Shown here: positions 47,304 to 57,085 of the stretch, piece by piece
Numbering within the stretch: position 1 is the stretch's first letter
Layout: each line of letters opens with the position of its first letter
NCBI GenBank assembly: GCA_035578175.1
Contig: JAQMRL010000006.1
Coordinates: forward strand, 52,490,001 to 52,554,000
DNA length: 64,000 bases
Reading direction: 5' to 3'
DNA from: Catonia carolina
Taxonomy: Eukaryota > Arthropoda > Insecta > Hemiptera > Achilidae
Position numbers and translations under genes: made by a program
Notes under the pieces: generated by a model
What the model was told of the DNA's origin: nothing
Databases searched by the model: none
What the model saw: only the letters and a program-made list of their open reading frames with translations

Positions 47304-48102
47304 TCTGGTGTGAAACACCCACACAACTTTCTCTTGCCAATGAACCTAACATTAGTAATAAAACATTAGAAATAAACAAAAAACTAACCTCAAAAAATAT
47401 AACCTTATTTTAATCATGAGTGAAAGACGCAAAATGATAATCAACTCAGTTTGGCTTTAAAATACAGAAAATCATGCTTTCACGCTAAACTAGGCTCTGT
47501 AGAGTAAAATGCTTTAAATAAAAGTTGTAGATTTTTTAATTTCCTATAAAGTTTATTATATACACTTTTGTCGTAAAATGCATACTAAGGCTGAATTCGT
47601 AAAAAAATCGATTTTGTACATGTTTTCGTGAGAAAAAATAGAAATCGCTTATTACTAAGCGTATACTATAGTATAAACTAAGCGTTATACAAAGAAATAT
47701 TTGAAATAAACGTTATAGGATTTTAAATTCTCTATAACTTTTGTTATATACATTTTTGCGCTAAAAAGCATAATAAAGCCGCAATCTTAAAAAAACAATT
47801 TTTTTACGTGAAAACAGCCTTCCTAAGAATTTCAGCAGACATGGCGCCTCCCTTATCTTGTAAAGCATAAAAAATGTAGTAAATGAGGCGATTTTAAAAA
47901 AATCGTAGAAGCCGTTTTTGAGAAAATCGCAAAAAAGTGAAAAATCACACGAATAAACTACTACTTCCGGTTGACCGATTTTAATAAAAATGTTTGTGTC
48001 GGGTCCTCTAGTGGTACCTAACTTCAGTTTAAAGTATCAAGTTCGTCCGATGCTCCGTTCTTGAGATTTCTGTTCACACACACACACGCGCGCGCGCGCG
48101 CA

Positions 48103-48135
<33 letters not shown>

Positions 48136-48273
48136 ACCAATCGCTAAAAACATGTTTTTTTGGGTTCAGGGGGTCTGAAAACGTGTAGATCCGGTGAAAA
48201 CTCGATTTCGAAAAATCGATATGAAAACAATAATTTCCTCCCTACATATCCATGTAGGCAAGAGAAAGTAAAA
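47304..48273 (+). mobile_element. H element, full length, with CG/CGCA tract
   Basis: TCTGGTGTGAAACACCCACA at the head. The tract at 48075-48134 is (CA)n-(CG)n-(CGCA)n-(CA)n. It ends at the hairpin and GGCAAGAGAAAGT, 54 bp before the first EML coding exon (window order). Confidence 0.8.
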
Positions 48274-48326
48274 ACTTATCAAAATAATTACAATAAAAAA
48301 ATGAATAATAAATTTTAAAAACTTAC

Positions 48327-48372
48327 TCCAAGCATTAATGACGCCGCTGATAGTATCCCCTGGTGATTCCAT
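48327..48372 (-). CDS. EML: EML-like gene, first coding exon with start codon
   Basis: Minus-strand ATG at 48372-48370 sits in a good start context (A at -3, G at +4). It opens MESPGDTISGVINAW and reaches a textbook donor TGGA|GTAAGT at 48327/48326. The exon ends in phase 1. Joined to the phase-1 acceptor at 6097 it gives A|AT = Asn, so the predicted protein starts MESPGDTISGVINAWNDMIE and runs directly into the coiled coil. A short acidic leader before the coiled coil fits the EML1-4 layout. The implied intron is 42,229 bp and may hide further alternative exons. The leader is too short for homology, so support comes from start context, donor quality, strand and phase. Confidence 0.55.
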
Positions 48373-49185
48373 GATATATTTGGTGTTATAGTTGAATTGG
48401 TGAACGATAAAGATATCACCATAAATTTAATAATTGATAATAACGAAGATAAAACTAACTTCATACCGAAGCACCACCAAAAATAAACGAAGCAGAAAAC
48501 TTACGAATATTGAAATAAACAGAATAATATAAAAACAACATATTTAAAATTTCATTTAAATTTAAAATCCACCTTTGGCTATTATTATTATTATTATTAA
48601 TATTTAACATAGTTATTTTAAACATAATAACTGACACAATACCACAAAACTTTTCACAATAATTTCATTTAAATAACAAAATTAAGAAAAAAATTCCACG
48701 ATTGATATATTTATAGGTTAAACATTTATCTAAATCAGTCTTAGAATACTAATAATGATAATATGTAGCAAAACGTAGCTATTTTAACCAGGAAGCAACT
48801 GTTTAAATAAGCTAGTTAAGTAACACTGTAGTTCTTTAAGTATCCAAAGAATTTCTGGCACTGTACACAAGTCTAAAATAAACACGTTCCAATATTAGTA
48901 TATATAAGAATCAATTTATATATTTCTTATTTGTTTATTTACTTATTTTTATTCTGCTTTCTTATAGTAATTATTATTATTTTCATATTTTATGCATTAG
49001 CTAAAAATTAAAATAAACATACCAGCTATTTTCGTAATGGGCTTAGAAGTATATAATAAAGTTTGGCTGCAAACATCATAAGTGTTAGGTATATGACTTA
49101 ACTTTTATAGATCATTTGCAATTATTAATACTAATAATAATAATAAAAATATAAAAGTAAAATAATAATAATAAAAATTTTTCCC
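48373..49185. other. Region upstream of the EML start codon
   Basis: In minus sense this precedes the ATG, so it may hold 5' UTR and promoter or a further upstream intron. AT-rich, with (ATT)n at 48580-48600 and (ATA)n near 49130-49175. I see no clear TATA box, CpG cluster or acceptor that decides the matter. Confidence 0.4.
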
Positions 49186-49532
49186 ATAACAGGCAGATGA
49201 AGTGTTTATTTCCACTCAATCAGTTAGTTCCAGGGCTACAAAAAATAGTTTTGTTTCTTACCACATTGTCAGCCAATTATATGACAGTTATTTAAGAACA
49301 GAAGAGGTAGAGGTGTAAAAGACACTAGTCAGAATCATTTCTTCTAAAAGTAATGAATTTCATTATACAGCCAGACCCAGTGGTGAATGAAATGAAGGTG
49401 TAATTGCAGGATGGAGTAGGTAGATGCTTTTTTAGAGGGCCTGGGATGCTGATAAAACTTACTTTTCCACTCAGTGAGGAAGACAATTGTAAACCATCTT
49501 ACTCCTCGTTTTACTTAATAAAACCTCTAGAG

Positions 49533-50061
49533 AAGTGGTTCCCAAACCTTTTTTATTACGCCCCTTCAGCCATGAAGAAAACTTCCCACGGTTGATTATT
49601 AAAAAGTGCACAACGTAAAGGTTAGCAAAATCAAGTAAGCACTGATACTTTGTTTTTATAGGACAATTGCTGAAACGCTTTCTCGCATAAATAGATAAAA
49701 GTAAATACAATTACAGCGTTTGCTGTGATATACTTGGTAATACTTAACCCAAAACAATGATTTGTCAATTTTATCAAAATAGTTATTTTTTGGTTTTACG
49801 TCTGATTGTTTTACAGTTACAGCTAATGCAGACGGTATGAAGGATGAGTGATGAAAAAATGCCAGACCTGACTGGGTATTGAACCCGCAGAATCATTTTT
49901 TATTTCTAAAGCTTGTACTTGATGTCCTTCGGGCAGAGTCTATGTTGATACTGGAATGATCCGTTTTAGACGGCAAAGCTATTTCGAGGTTCCGCGCCTC
50001 CCTTGACTTGTCTTTACACCTCCCTTCGGGGGAGGGGGCGCCCCCACTTTGAGAACCGTTG
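49533..50061. mobile_element. hAT-type non-autonomous element, 529 bp
   Basis: An exact 8-bp target duplication CTCTAGAG (49525-49532, 50062-50069). Inverted ends AAGTGGTTCCCAAAC and, from the right, CAACGGTTCTCAAAG resemble the CAGTGGTTCYCAAA termini of hAT elements. No transposase. SINE-D is nested inside. Confidence 0.8.
49785..49897 (-). repeat. SINE-D inside the hAT element
   Basis: Plus strand: TTTTTTGGTTTTACGTCTGA, GATGAAAAAATGCCAGACCT and TATTGAACCCGC (decayed B box). The tRNA-like head is truncated. Confidence 0.7.
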
Positions 50062-50170
50062 CTCTAGAGGTTCAAACCAGCGTTTCGGCAGATGACCTAA
50101 ACAACAATATGTCCAAAATATTGGAGCATTCTATACTTGATAAATTTTTATTTTAAATATTTATATTTAA

Positions 50171-50885
50171 GGATACGCGGAACGGAGAAAATTGAAAATT
50201 TTCACGTATCCGGTTTTTTGCACATTATTAAAATTCAGAGTTTTCTGCATCCAATGGTGTATAATTTGTTGGGGGTTTTGCAGTTTTTATCCACCCAAAA
50301 AATAATTAAAAATATGTTGAACCCTTACGTTATTTTCTAAACGTTACCAGTTTGCATAAACACATCTATTTTTTGAATAACAAATTTTTTGTTTTAAAAC
50401 TTTACGTTGGATTAGACCAGCTGTGAATGTAACAGTTGAGGAATTTCCAGAGTATGATCCTGGAATGTATTAGAGTTAACTATTTTGCAGTATTTCTTTT
50501 TATTTTCTCAGTGTTCTCTTTTAGTTTCTGCTTGTTTCCCATAAATAGTAATTTTTGACACAAAGAACTGTGAACGGATTTTAACGATATTTTTGCATAG
50601 CCCTTTATACCATAATTGCAATGTACTGAGTTAATAATACAGTAAAATAATGTGTTTGAATATTTATTTTCCACTTAAATAGGCAAAAGTTCATGATTTT
50701 CAAAAGTGGTAATTTCAAAAAATATTTTCTCACCTTCCTAACAATATACAAAGATGCTACTAATTCTGTGAGTGTAGAATACCCTGAAAAGTAACCACAA
50801 AAAAATTGGACAGGATAACTGTAATAGTTTACGAGAAAATGTTCCTTACATTAACATTACGGAGATAGACATTCCAGCTACCGAC
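50171..50885. mobile_element. piggyBac-like TTAA element, second copy
   Basis: TTAA at 50167-50170, then GGATACGCGGAACGGAG. The body matches 34076-35193 without the SINE-B. The right end (CATTCCAGCTACC) is near 50878 and its TTAA has mutated. Non-coding. Confidence 0.7.
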
Positions 50886-51779
50886 AATAAATTAGTTATG
50901 ATGTAATTAAAGCAGTTTTCTAAACGAATAATTTAAAGATTTGCGTTAGAAATTAATCTTTAATCTCAATATAAAATCAAAACACTGCAAATTACGAGTA
51001 CAAATTTATGATCAGATCACTAATAGTGTAAATTTTCAGTATGTCTATTACATCTACAGTTAGTTAATTGAACCGTTTTTATAAACATAAAATACTTTCT
51101 ATAATGAATAATCTAATAGAATTACGCTTTATCACGATTTTATATTCTAAAAGAATATTTCACAATACAGAAAAAAATAAATAAAATATGTGAAAAATAA
51201 CAGAAATAAGATACGTTGTTTGTAAAAAAAAAATTCATGCAACATTATGACACAGTGCTTGGAAAAATATTATTCAAATGTCTACAACACATTTATGTAC
51301 ACACATGTGTTCTCTCCCATGACGATTTGCATAACTTTAGGCTTATATATCTGTATTTCCATTTTTAATGTTACCCAACACCATATAAAATTAAATTACT
51401 TTATTTGAGATTATCACTACGCGATATTTTAATTAATAACTTCTAAAAAAAATTAATCACACAACAATTATAATCATCCATCATTACGTATAATAAAAAT
51501 GTTAACTGAACAAAATTCATTCAAAAGAATTAATTGAAAAACTTTTTTCAATTAAGCGGGAAAGATTAAAATCATAAGTAAATATCAGAGTTGGGGAACT
51601 GAGATTAATCCATCATCGTGTTTACACAAATTAAAATACGGTTGAATTTGCTTTGATTAGATCCTTGGATGAATTTTTGGAATTAATTTAATTTGTACGT
51701 ATTTTAGTTTATGTTAATAAAAGAAATTCATATCTGTACGTTGTGAAATAATCATAAAAATAAATAAATTATTACAGTT
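50886..51779. other. AT-rich DNA, nothing recognised
   Basis: About 0.9 kb with no coding signal or repeat match. Confidence 0.5.
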
Positions 51780-51789
51780 ATTAGTAAAA

Positions 51790-52389
51790 ACACCGCAGTG
51801 AAGAATGGGTGATGAGGAGCAGGAAGGAAAGAAGCATCCAAACTGCAGAAATGAAATTCTTAAGATCTTTGAAAGGTTGTATAAGACTTGACAGGATCAG
51901 AAATGAAAATATTAGGCAAGAATATGGAATTTTTTCACTGAGCGAGAAAATAAAATTGGATCGTGCCCAATGGGTCGAACATTTACATAGAATGCCAAAA
52001 AGCCGCTTGCCTAGTGTAGCGTGAAGATACAAACCAGTGGGAAGTAGAAATATTGGCAGGCCGAAGAAAATATGGGTGCCGGAACAGGTAGAACTACCTA
52101 ACACGCGAAGAAAAAGAAGAAGAGGAGGAGGAGGAGGAGGACAGGAAGAAGAAGCAGCAGCAGAAGGAGGAGGAGGCTTGCCTAGTGTAGCGAGAAGATA
52201 CAAACCATGGGAAGTAGAAATATTAGCAGGCCGAAGAAAAGATGGGTGCCGGAACAGGTAGAACTGCCTAACTCGTGAAGAAGAAGAAGATGAGGAGGAG
52301 AGGAGAAGAAGCAGCAGCAAAAGAAAGAGGAGGAGGAGGAGGAGGAGCAGCAGCAAAAGAAGGAGAAGGAGGAGGAGGAGAAGGAGAAG
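51790..52389 (+). mobile_element. 5'-truncated LINE with duplicated 3' end and polypurine tail
   Basis: A 10-bp target duplication ATTAGTAAAA (51780-51789, 52390-52399). It encodes AEMKFLRSLKGCIRLDRI, KIKLDRAQWVEHLHRMPK and NIGRPKKIWVPEQVELPN. A ~100-bp 3' segment (CTTGCCTAGTGTAGCG ... GAACAGGTAGAACT) is then repeated from about 52176, each copy followed by GAA/GGA/GCA-rich purine sequence. The polypurine strand explains a long Leu/Ser-rich open frame on the minus strand, which is not a gene. Confidence 0.8.
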
Positions 52390-52399
52390 ATTAGTAAAA

Positions 52400-53065
52400 T
52401 TTACATTAAAACCTAAACATATTGGACCCTAATAAACCCATTAAATTACGAAGACATCTTTCTAAAGTTAAAAACTACTGATCAAGCATTTATTAAAAAA
52501 TTAATAAGATAGAGATAGTAATGCATTCATAAACATCATCGTTTACGTCACTAACAAATTCCAGGGATAGCTTTCACAATATTATACTCCTTAACATCAT
52601 AAAAATTCCGCAATTTTTTAGTACATAGTTCTAATTCAAGATAAAAAACATTACCTGATCCTATACGTTTTTTTTAAAAGCTTAATAAGTGCACCGAGAA
52701 ATACATCCACCCTTAACTAAAAAAAGAGAAAGGGATTATTTACTAAAACGAAAGACGTCTCTTGCACAACCCTATCGTAGATTTTCTCCTGACAGGCACG
52801 AAACGGTGTTGTCGCGTGGTGCAAAATATAATACAAAAAATTTTACTACTATTAATATTATTTATTAAAATAATATAATTCGATGCAATAATTTAGACCT
52901 TACTTAAAATAAACTACACGTTTGACTGTTATTCCTTAACTTATTTTAACTCCTAGCACGACAACCAGAAAAATACGTTATCAATACCTAACGAAATTCA
53001 TTCAAGATAACAAATACAAACAAAAATTACTATAGAATTGAAAGCGGCGATGAAAAGTTATTAAC
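52400..53065. other. AT-rich DNA, nothing recognised
   Basis: No coding signal or matched repeat. Confidence 0.5.
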
Positions 53066-53145
53066 TTTGTAGTTCAGATGGTAGCATATTATACAGCTAC
53101 AATCACGGTCCCGGGATCGATTCTGAGCTACGGTCTATTATACAC
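53066..53145 (+). repeat. Possible tRNA-like SINE head
   Basis: A-box-like TAGTTCAGATGGTAGCA and B-box-like GGATCGATTCT are suitably spaced. The T-stem does not pair well, so it is not a functional tRNA. No second copy was found here. Confidence 0.3.
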
Positions 53146-53199
53146 AAATTAAAGTATTATTTTTTCCAGCTTTAATTTGTCATTAAGAAAACTGTACGC

Positions 53200-53300
53200 A
53201 GTTGAAAACTTCTTCTTCTTCTTGTGGTTCCTATCCGTTCCGGATGTTGGCAACCATTTTGGCTATGATGACTCTGTTGACTGCTGCCAAAGTCACTAAA
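53200..53300 (-). repeat. LINE 3'-end fragment
   Basis: Minus strand reads AAVNRVIIAKMVANIRNG, a stop, then a (GAA)n tail, reminiscent of a LINE C terminus with a microsatellite tail. The plus-strand open frame at 53202-53486 is probably spurious. Confidence 0.35.
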
Positions 53301-53499
53301 AAATTAATAGCAACTTTCAACCAGCTGACTGACTGGGCTGGCCCGAGAGCTTGTTCTGAATCTAGAGTGACAAGCCGATATTGCGACAAAGTAGGTGTAC
53401 TTGATATCGTGTGCGATTCAGAAAAAAAAACAGTCGATAGATCGGTTTGTAGAAAAACAGAAAAAAATCCCGAAATTAATTTTTAGAAATAAACACTAC

Positions 53500-53815
53500 C
53501 ACCAATCTTCAAACTTTGTAACCTTAACATCAAACCTCAAACTCGCAAAGGTACAAACTGTAAACTATGAATCTTCAAAGTTTTATTCTTGAAAAATCTA
53601 AAAGTCAATCACATAAAATCTAAATCTCCAACCGTCAAACTTTGAAATGTCAAACCTTTAACCCTCAACAACAAACCTAGAAACTTGAAACTCTTAATCT
53701 TTAAAAAGCAAACGTCAAACTTCAAATATCAATCGTAAACTTAAACATTTCAAACCATCAAATTATCAAACTTCAAACGTTAAAATTTAAATTTTTCAAA
53801 CATAAAACCTAGAGA
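53500..53815. repeat. Cryptic CAAACYT-type repeat
   Basis: Irregular tandem array of ~8-12 bp units such as TCAAACTT, TCAAACCT and ACTTGAAAC over ~315 bp, poor in G on the plus strand. Not seen elsewhere in the window. Confidence 0.6.
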
Positions 53816-53929
53816 ATTACCCAAGGACTACTGGAAAACGCATGTATTTTTGTAATCAGAAATTATAGGTGACTGAACCTATTTTTCTAAGATGGTTGCA
53901 TATGTGGAGAAGCAATAGAGTGCTAGACA

Positions 53930-54070
53930 ACAAAAAAAATTTTGTTTTCATTTACATCCAACTATTTTGCAATTACTACTAACGCAGACGACGATAGATG
54001 AAAATTCGCGATGAAAAATGCTAGACCTGATCGGAAATCGAACCTGGAGCAAATGACGTGGAAGTCAGTT
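53930..54070 (-). repeat. SINE-D
   Basis: Minus strand: B-box-like GGTTCGATTTCC, CATTTTTCATCGCGAATTTT, and an end matching the family 3' end with A run. The head is partly preserved (CTTCCACGTCATTTGC). Confidence 0.65.
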
Positions 54071-54530
54071 GAAACATAATGAAATATTAAAAATTTGAGC
54101 CTCGGGTAGGGTCAGGAAATTTTTTTACAACGTATCTCATACCAAATGTTTTTCATTCACTATGAACGTTGATGACAAAGCGGTTAAAGCGATTTTTAAA
54201 TAAATAAAGACAAACAGACGATACATAAGTTTTTTGCAAACCATAACAATAAAAAAACTGTTATAAATTAGGTTAATGGAATTCCTAACCAAACAATTTT
54301 TTTACTTTGTTTGTTAAAAAAATACACTTCAAAGTAGTAAGAACATGATAAAATTAATGAAATAAAAGTCAATGACCCAGAATATAAATATAGCCTGCAT
54401 GATAATTAAATATAGTCCAAAGATAATTAAAAATTAATTTGTCCTAATTTTCTATAATTAATGATATTACTATTAAATTATTGGATTAACAATACCACAT
54501 GTAATGTGGAATTTCAACATACAATTTTAC
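54071..54530. other. AT-rich DNA, nothing recognised
   Basis: No features seen. Confidence 0.5.
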
Positions 54531-54545
54531 AACTGCTAAAATTTT

Positions 54546-54601
54546 TTTCTTTTTTTTTTCTTCTTTTCGTTTCGGCCATCTGTGGACCACGAGAAACGAG
54601 A
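54546..54601 (-). mobile_element. 56-bp truncated retroposon with 15-bp target duplication
   Basis: An exact duplication AACTGCTAAAATTTT (54531-54545, 54602-54616). The insert is a T/C-rich tail plus CGTTTCGGCCATCTGTGGAC, i.e. an A-tailed retroposon end on minus. Extreme 5' truncation of a LINE is likely. Confidence 0.75.
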
Positions 54602-54616
54602 AACTGCTAAAATTTT

Positions 54617-55070
54617 ATTGATTCGTTTTTTAAAATTTATGGAATTTCTTCTAAAAATTATCGACAAACATTTAAGAAATTTCAAAAAACAGATTCATGG
54701 CTCAATCTTTTAGAAAGTTAGACTTAGAAATTTTATTTCCATATCTTACATATTTTTACAAAAATACAATATAACTTACTGTATTTACTAACAATAAGTA
54801 AGCTCATCATCAATCTTGTTATAATCATTACAATCTCATAGTTAAGACAATCTTACAATTTACACATAAACATACATACACGTGTAAGCTACATAAATTT
54901 TTCTTTTAATAAATTTCAAATAAAACCAAAAATTTCAAATAAAAAAATTGTGTTAATATATTTTTTAATGGCTGAAAGTTTTTCCAATGTAGGCTTTCAA
55001 GAATTTTTTAAAATAAATTTTGTTTTAAGAATTAATAAATTTCTAAGAAAAACTCGTGAAAATTGTGGCT
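54617..55070. other. AT-rich DNA, nothing recognised
   Basis: No features seen. Confidence 0.5.
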
Positions 55071-55082
55071 ATTGAGTAAATA

Positions 55083-55405
55083 CCCACCGGGTTGGTCTAG
55101 AGGTAAAGTCGTCGCCAAAATCAGCTGTCTAACAGCTGATTTTCGGAGACGAAGGTTCCTGGTTCAAATCCTAGTACAGGTAGTTACTTTTATACGGATA
55201 TGAATGCTAGACAGTGGTTACCGGTGTACTTTGATGGTTGGGTTCAATTAACCATATTTTCTAACGAATGGTCGGCCTGAGTCTGTACAAGACTACACCT
55301 CATTTACACGTCATACATATCACCCTCACCTCATTGGGTCATGGGGTAGCTTATTGTTCTGAATTGAACAGATTGCAACGTACACAACTTAGGAATAAAA
55401 AAAAA
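55083..55405 (+). repeat. SINE-B, full length, reference copy
   Basis: A 12-bp exact target duplication ATTGAGTAAATA (55071-55082, 55406-55417) delimits 323 bp. A box TGGTCTAGAGG at 55093-55103, B box GGTTCAAATCC at 55161-55171. Between them is a palindrome with 12-bp arms (AAAATCAGCTGT, loop CTA) at 55117-55143. The body ends AGGAATAAAAAAAAA. Confidence 0.9.
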
Positions 55406-55439
55406 ATTGAGTAAATACAGATATAAGGGAGATACACTT

Positions 55440-55612
55440 ATTGAAGTACCATTGGCGTAGTGGTTAGCGCAACTGGCTTCTACGCCGGGGTCCCGGGTTC
55501 GATTCCCGGTCAGGTCTGGCATTTTTTCATCGCTCATTTTTATTACCATCATTATCCACCGTCTGCATTAGAAGAAATTGCAGAACAGTCAGACGTAAAG
55601 CCAAAAAAAAGT
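55440..55612 (+). repeat. SINE-D, most complete copy
   Basis: A box TGGCGTAGTGGTTAGCGC, B box GGTTCGATTCC, then CGGTCAGGTCTGGCATTTTT and the end CAGTCAGACGTAAAGCCAAA and A run. A clear tRNA-derived SINE. Confidence 0.8.
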
Positions 55613-55794
55613 AAACATGTAAAATAAAAAAGTTATATAACAGTATTGAGACAAAAAGTAATGTATAATTTTGGTATTTTTTTAAACAACGTGTAATTCT
55701 TTTGCAATAAACTTTAAGAAAATATAATAAAAGTCCGAATAATAACGTTGTTAGAATGAAAAATTATTTTAAGACATTCAGGTAATATTGCGGG

Positions 55795-55945
55795 AGTAAA
55801 CTATAGGGGGATTAGTAAATTATAGGGGGATTAAAACAAATTACAAAAGATATAAGGTGTAACAGGTATGTAGATATGAAACGACTGGGGTAAGATATAA
55901 CAGCTTGGAGAACTGCATCAAACCAGTCGAGAGACTGATGACAAA
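55795..55945 (+). mobile_element. LINE 3' end with terminal hairpin
   Basis: Reads LKQITKDIRCNRYVDMKRLG, a stop, ITAWRTASNQSRD and TGA. It matches the minus-strand LINE at 57834-58255. The stop codon lies in a hairpin CAGTC-GAGA-GACTG (55924-55937) followed by ATGACAAAAA. Confidence 0.75.
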
Positions 55946-56059
55946 AATTGAATGAAAATATTAAACACACTCAGTACTGTGTTTCAAAAAAAAAGGCTAA
56001 ACTCCGAATAAAAAAAACTAAACTTGACTTTGAGCAATGCATTAATATTTTATTAAAAC

Positions 56060-56150
56060 ATGAAGCAGTTCAAGCTGAAGATGACGATAACCATGATGGA
56101 GATGATAATGATGCCGATTATGAGATGACAATGATAATTAGAAGTACAAA
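56060..56150 (+). repeat. Acidic-codon repeat, copy 2
   Basis: GAAGATGACGATAACCATGA ... GATGCCGATTATGAGATG resembles 18830-18900. The 87-codon frame containing it (55948-56211) ends inside an H fragment and is not a gene. Confidence 0.35.
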
Positions 56151-56155
56151 AAAAA

Positions 56156-56469
56156 TCTGGTGTGAAATACTCACACCACTTTCTCTTCCCAATGCAAATA
56201 ATGAACAATAGAAATAAAGAGGATGATATATGTATGACGTGTATATGAGGTGTAATTTTGAACAGACTCAGGCCGACCATTCCTGAGAACGTATATTTAA
56301 TTGAACCCCAACTATCAAAGTACATCGGTAACCACTGTCTAGTAATCAAATCCATACATAAGTAACTAGCTTTACTAGGATTTGAATCAGGAACCACAGA
56401 CTCCAAAAATCAGCCATCAAATAGCTGACACGCAGCGATTACTTTACAACTAGACCGACCCGGTGGGTT
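56156..56469. repeat. H head fragment followed by SINE-B 3'-truncated (minus)
   Basis: 56156-56212 is the H start (TCTGGTGTGAAATACTCACA, ACTTTCTCTTCCC). 56213-56469 is SINE-B in minus orientation, from mid-body to its head (CCCGGTGGGTTT). The B box is decayed and the A-rich end missing. Confidence 0.7.
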
Positions 56470-56814
56470 TAACAATATTTAAGAAAATATATTTTTAAAA
56501 AAATATATTTTTAGAAAATATATTCTAAATCGTACAAACAGTTTGATATTTATCAATAAATTAATAAAGTTATAGAACAGTATTAACAGATATTGACATG
56601 TTAAGATAATACAGTTCTTTTGTTAAAAGCTTTTCCACTTACGGCTCTGAGGTTTCGACTCTGCAACCAAAATTTAAAATCAGAATAAAAGTAATGGAAA
56701 TGAGTTACTGGCGAAAAAGTTATCAGTTGACTGTGATGAATTGTGTAACGAATTAAGGAGATTTTTAAGAAAATTGACAAGAAAATGTATTAATTAAGAA
56801 AATTGAAGAAAATA
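56470..56814. other. AT-rich DNA, nothing recognised
   Basis: No features seen. Confidence 0.5.
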
Positions 56815-56998
56815 ACTCATCGGGTACGGTCATCAACGAAGAATGGAAAAGGACTGATTGCTACAGATTTTTTATGGGCTCAAGAAAGACGAAGGAAGCG
56901 AGGGCGACCCTGAAAGGAATGGACAGATGGTGTTATAAAAGCTATGGAAAGTATGAGTTGCGGTAAATGGCTTATTGTTGTAGAACAGCCGCTATAGC
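56815..56998 (+). pseudogene. LINE reverse-transcriptase C-terminal remnant
   Basis: Frames read YGLKKDEGSEGDPERNGQ and, shifted, WTDGVIKAMESMSCGKWLIV, as at the end of a non-LTR reverse transcriptase. 5'-truncated and frameshifted. Confidence 0.6.
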
Positions 56999-57085
56999 AT
57001 CAAAAAATAATATTGGGAATCGAACACGGGACCTTGCCGAGAAATAAATAACTCTAAATTACAGCGCTAATGAGGCGGCAAGGTA
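56999..57085 (-). repeat. tRNA-like SINE head
   Basis: Minus strand: CCTTGCCGCCTCATTAGCGC, then a B box GTGTTCGATTCCC. Probably a truncated SINE of the A or D type. Confidence 0.45.

Larger units (their letters stand above)
49186..50105 (+). repeat. SINE-C split by an hAT-type element
   Basis: 5' part from CCCATAACAGGCAGATGAAG to AAAACCTCTAGAG at 49532. It resumes at 50062 with CTCTAGAGGTTCAAACCAGC and ends GATGACCTAAACAACAA. Confidence 0.8.

Noticed and set aside
51781..52356. 191-codon Leu/Ser-rich open frame on the minus strand
   Set aside because: It is the complement of the LINE's polypurine tail; the coding evidence is on the plus strand.
53202..53486. 94-codon plus-strand open frame
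   Set aside because: Its first ~95 bp read better on the minus strand as a LINE end; the rest has no recognisable content.
55440..55520. Functional tRNA gene
   Set aside because: Good A and B boxes, but the sequence continues into a dispersed body with an A-rich end and has other copies: a SINE-D head.
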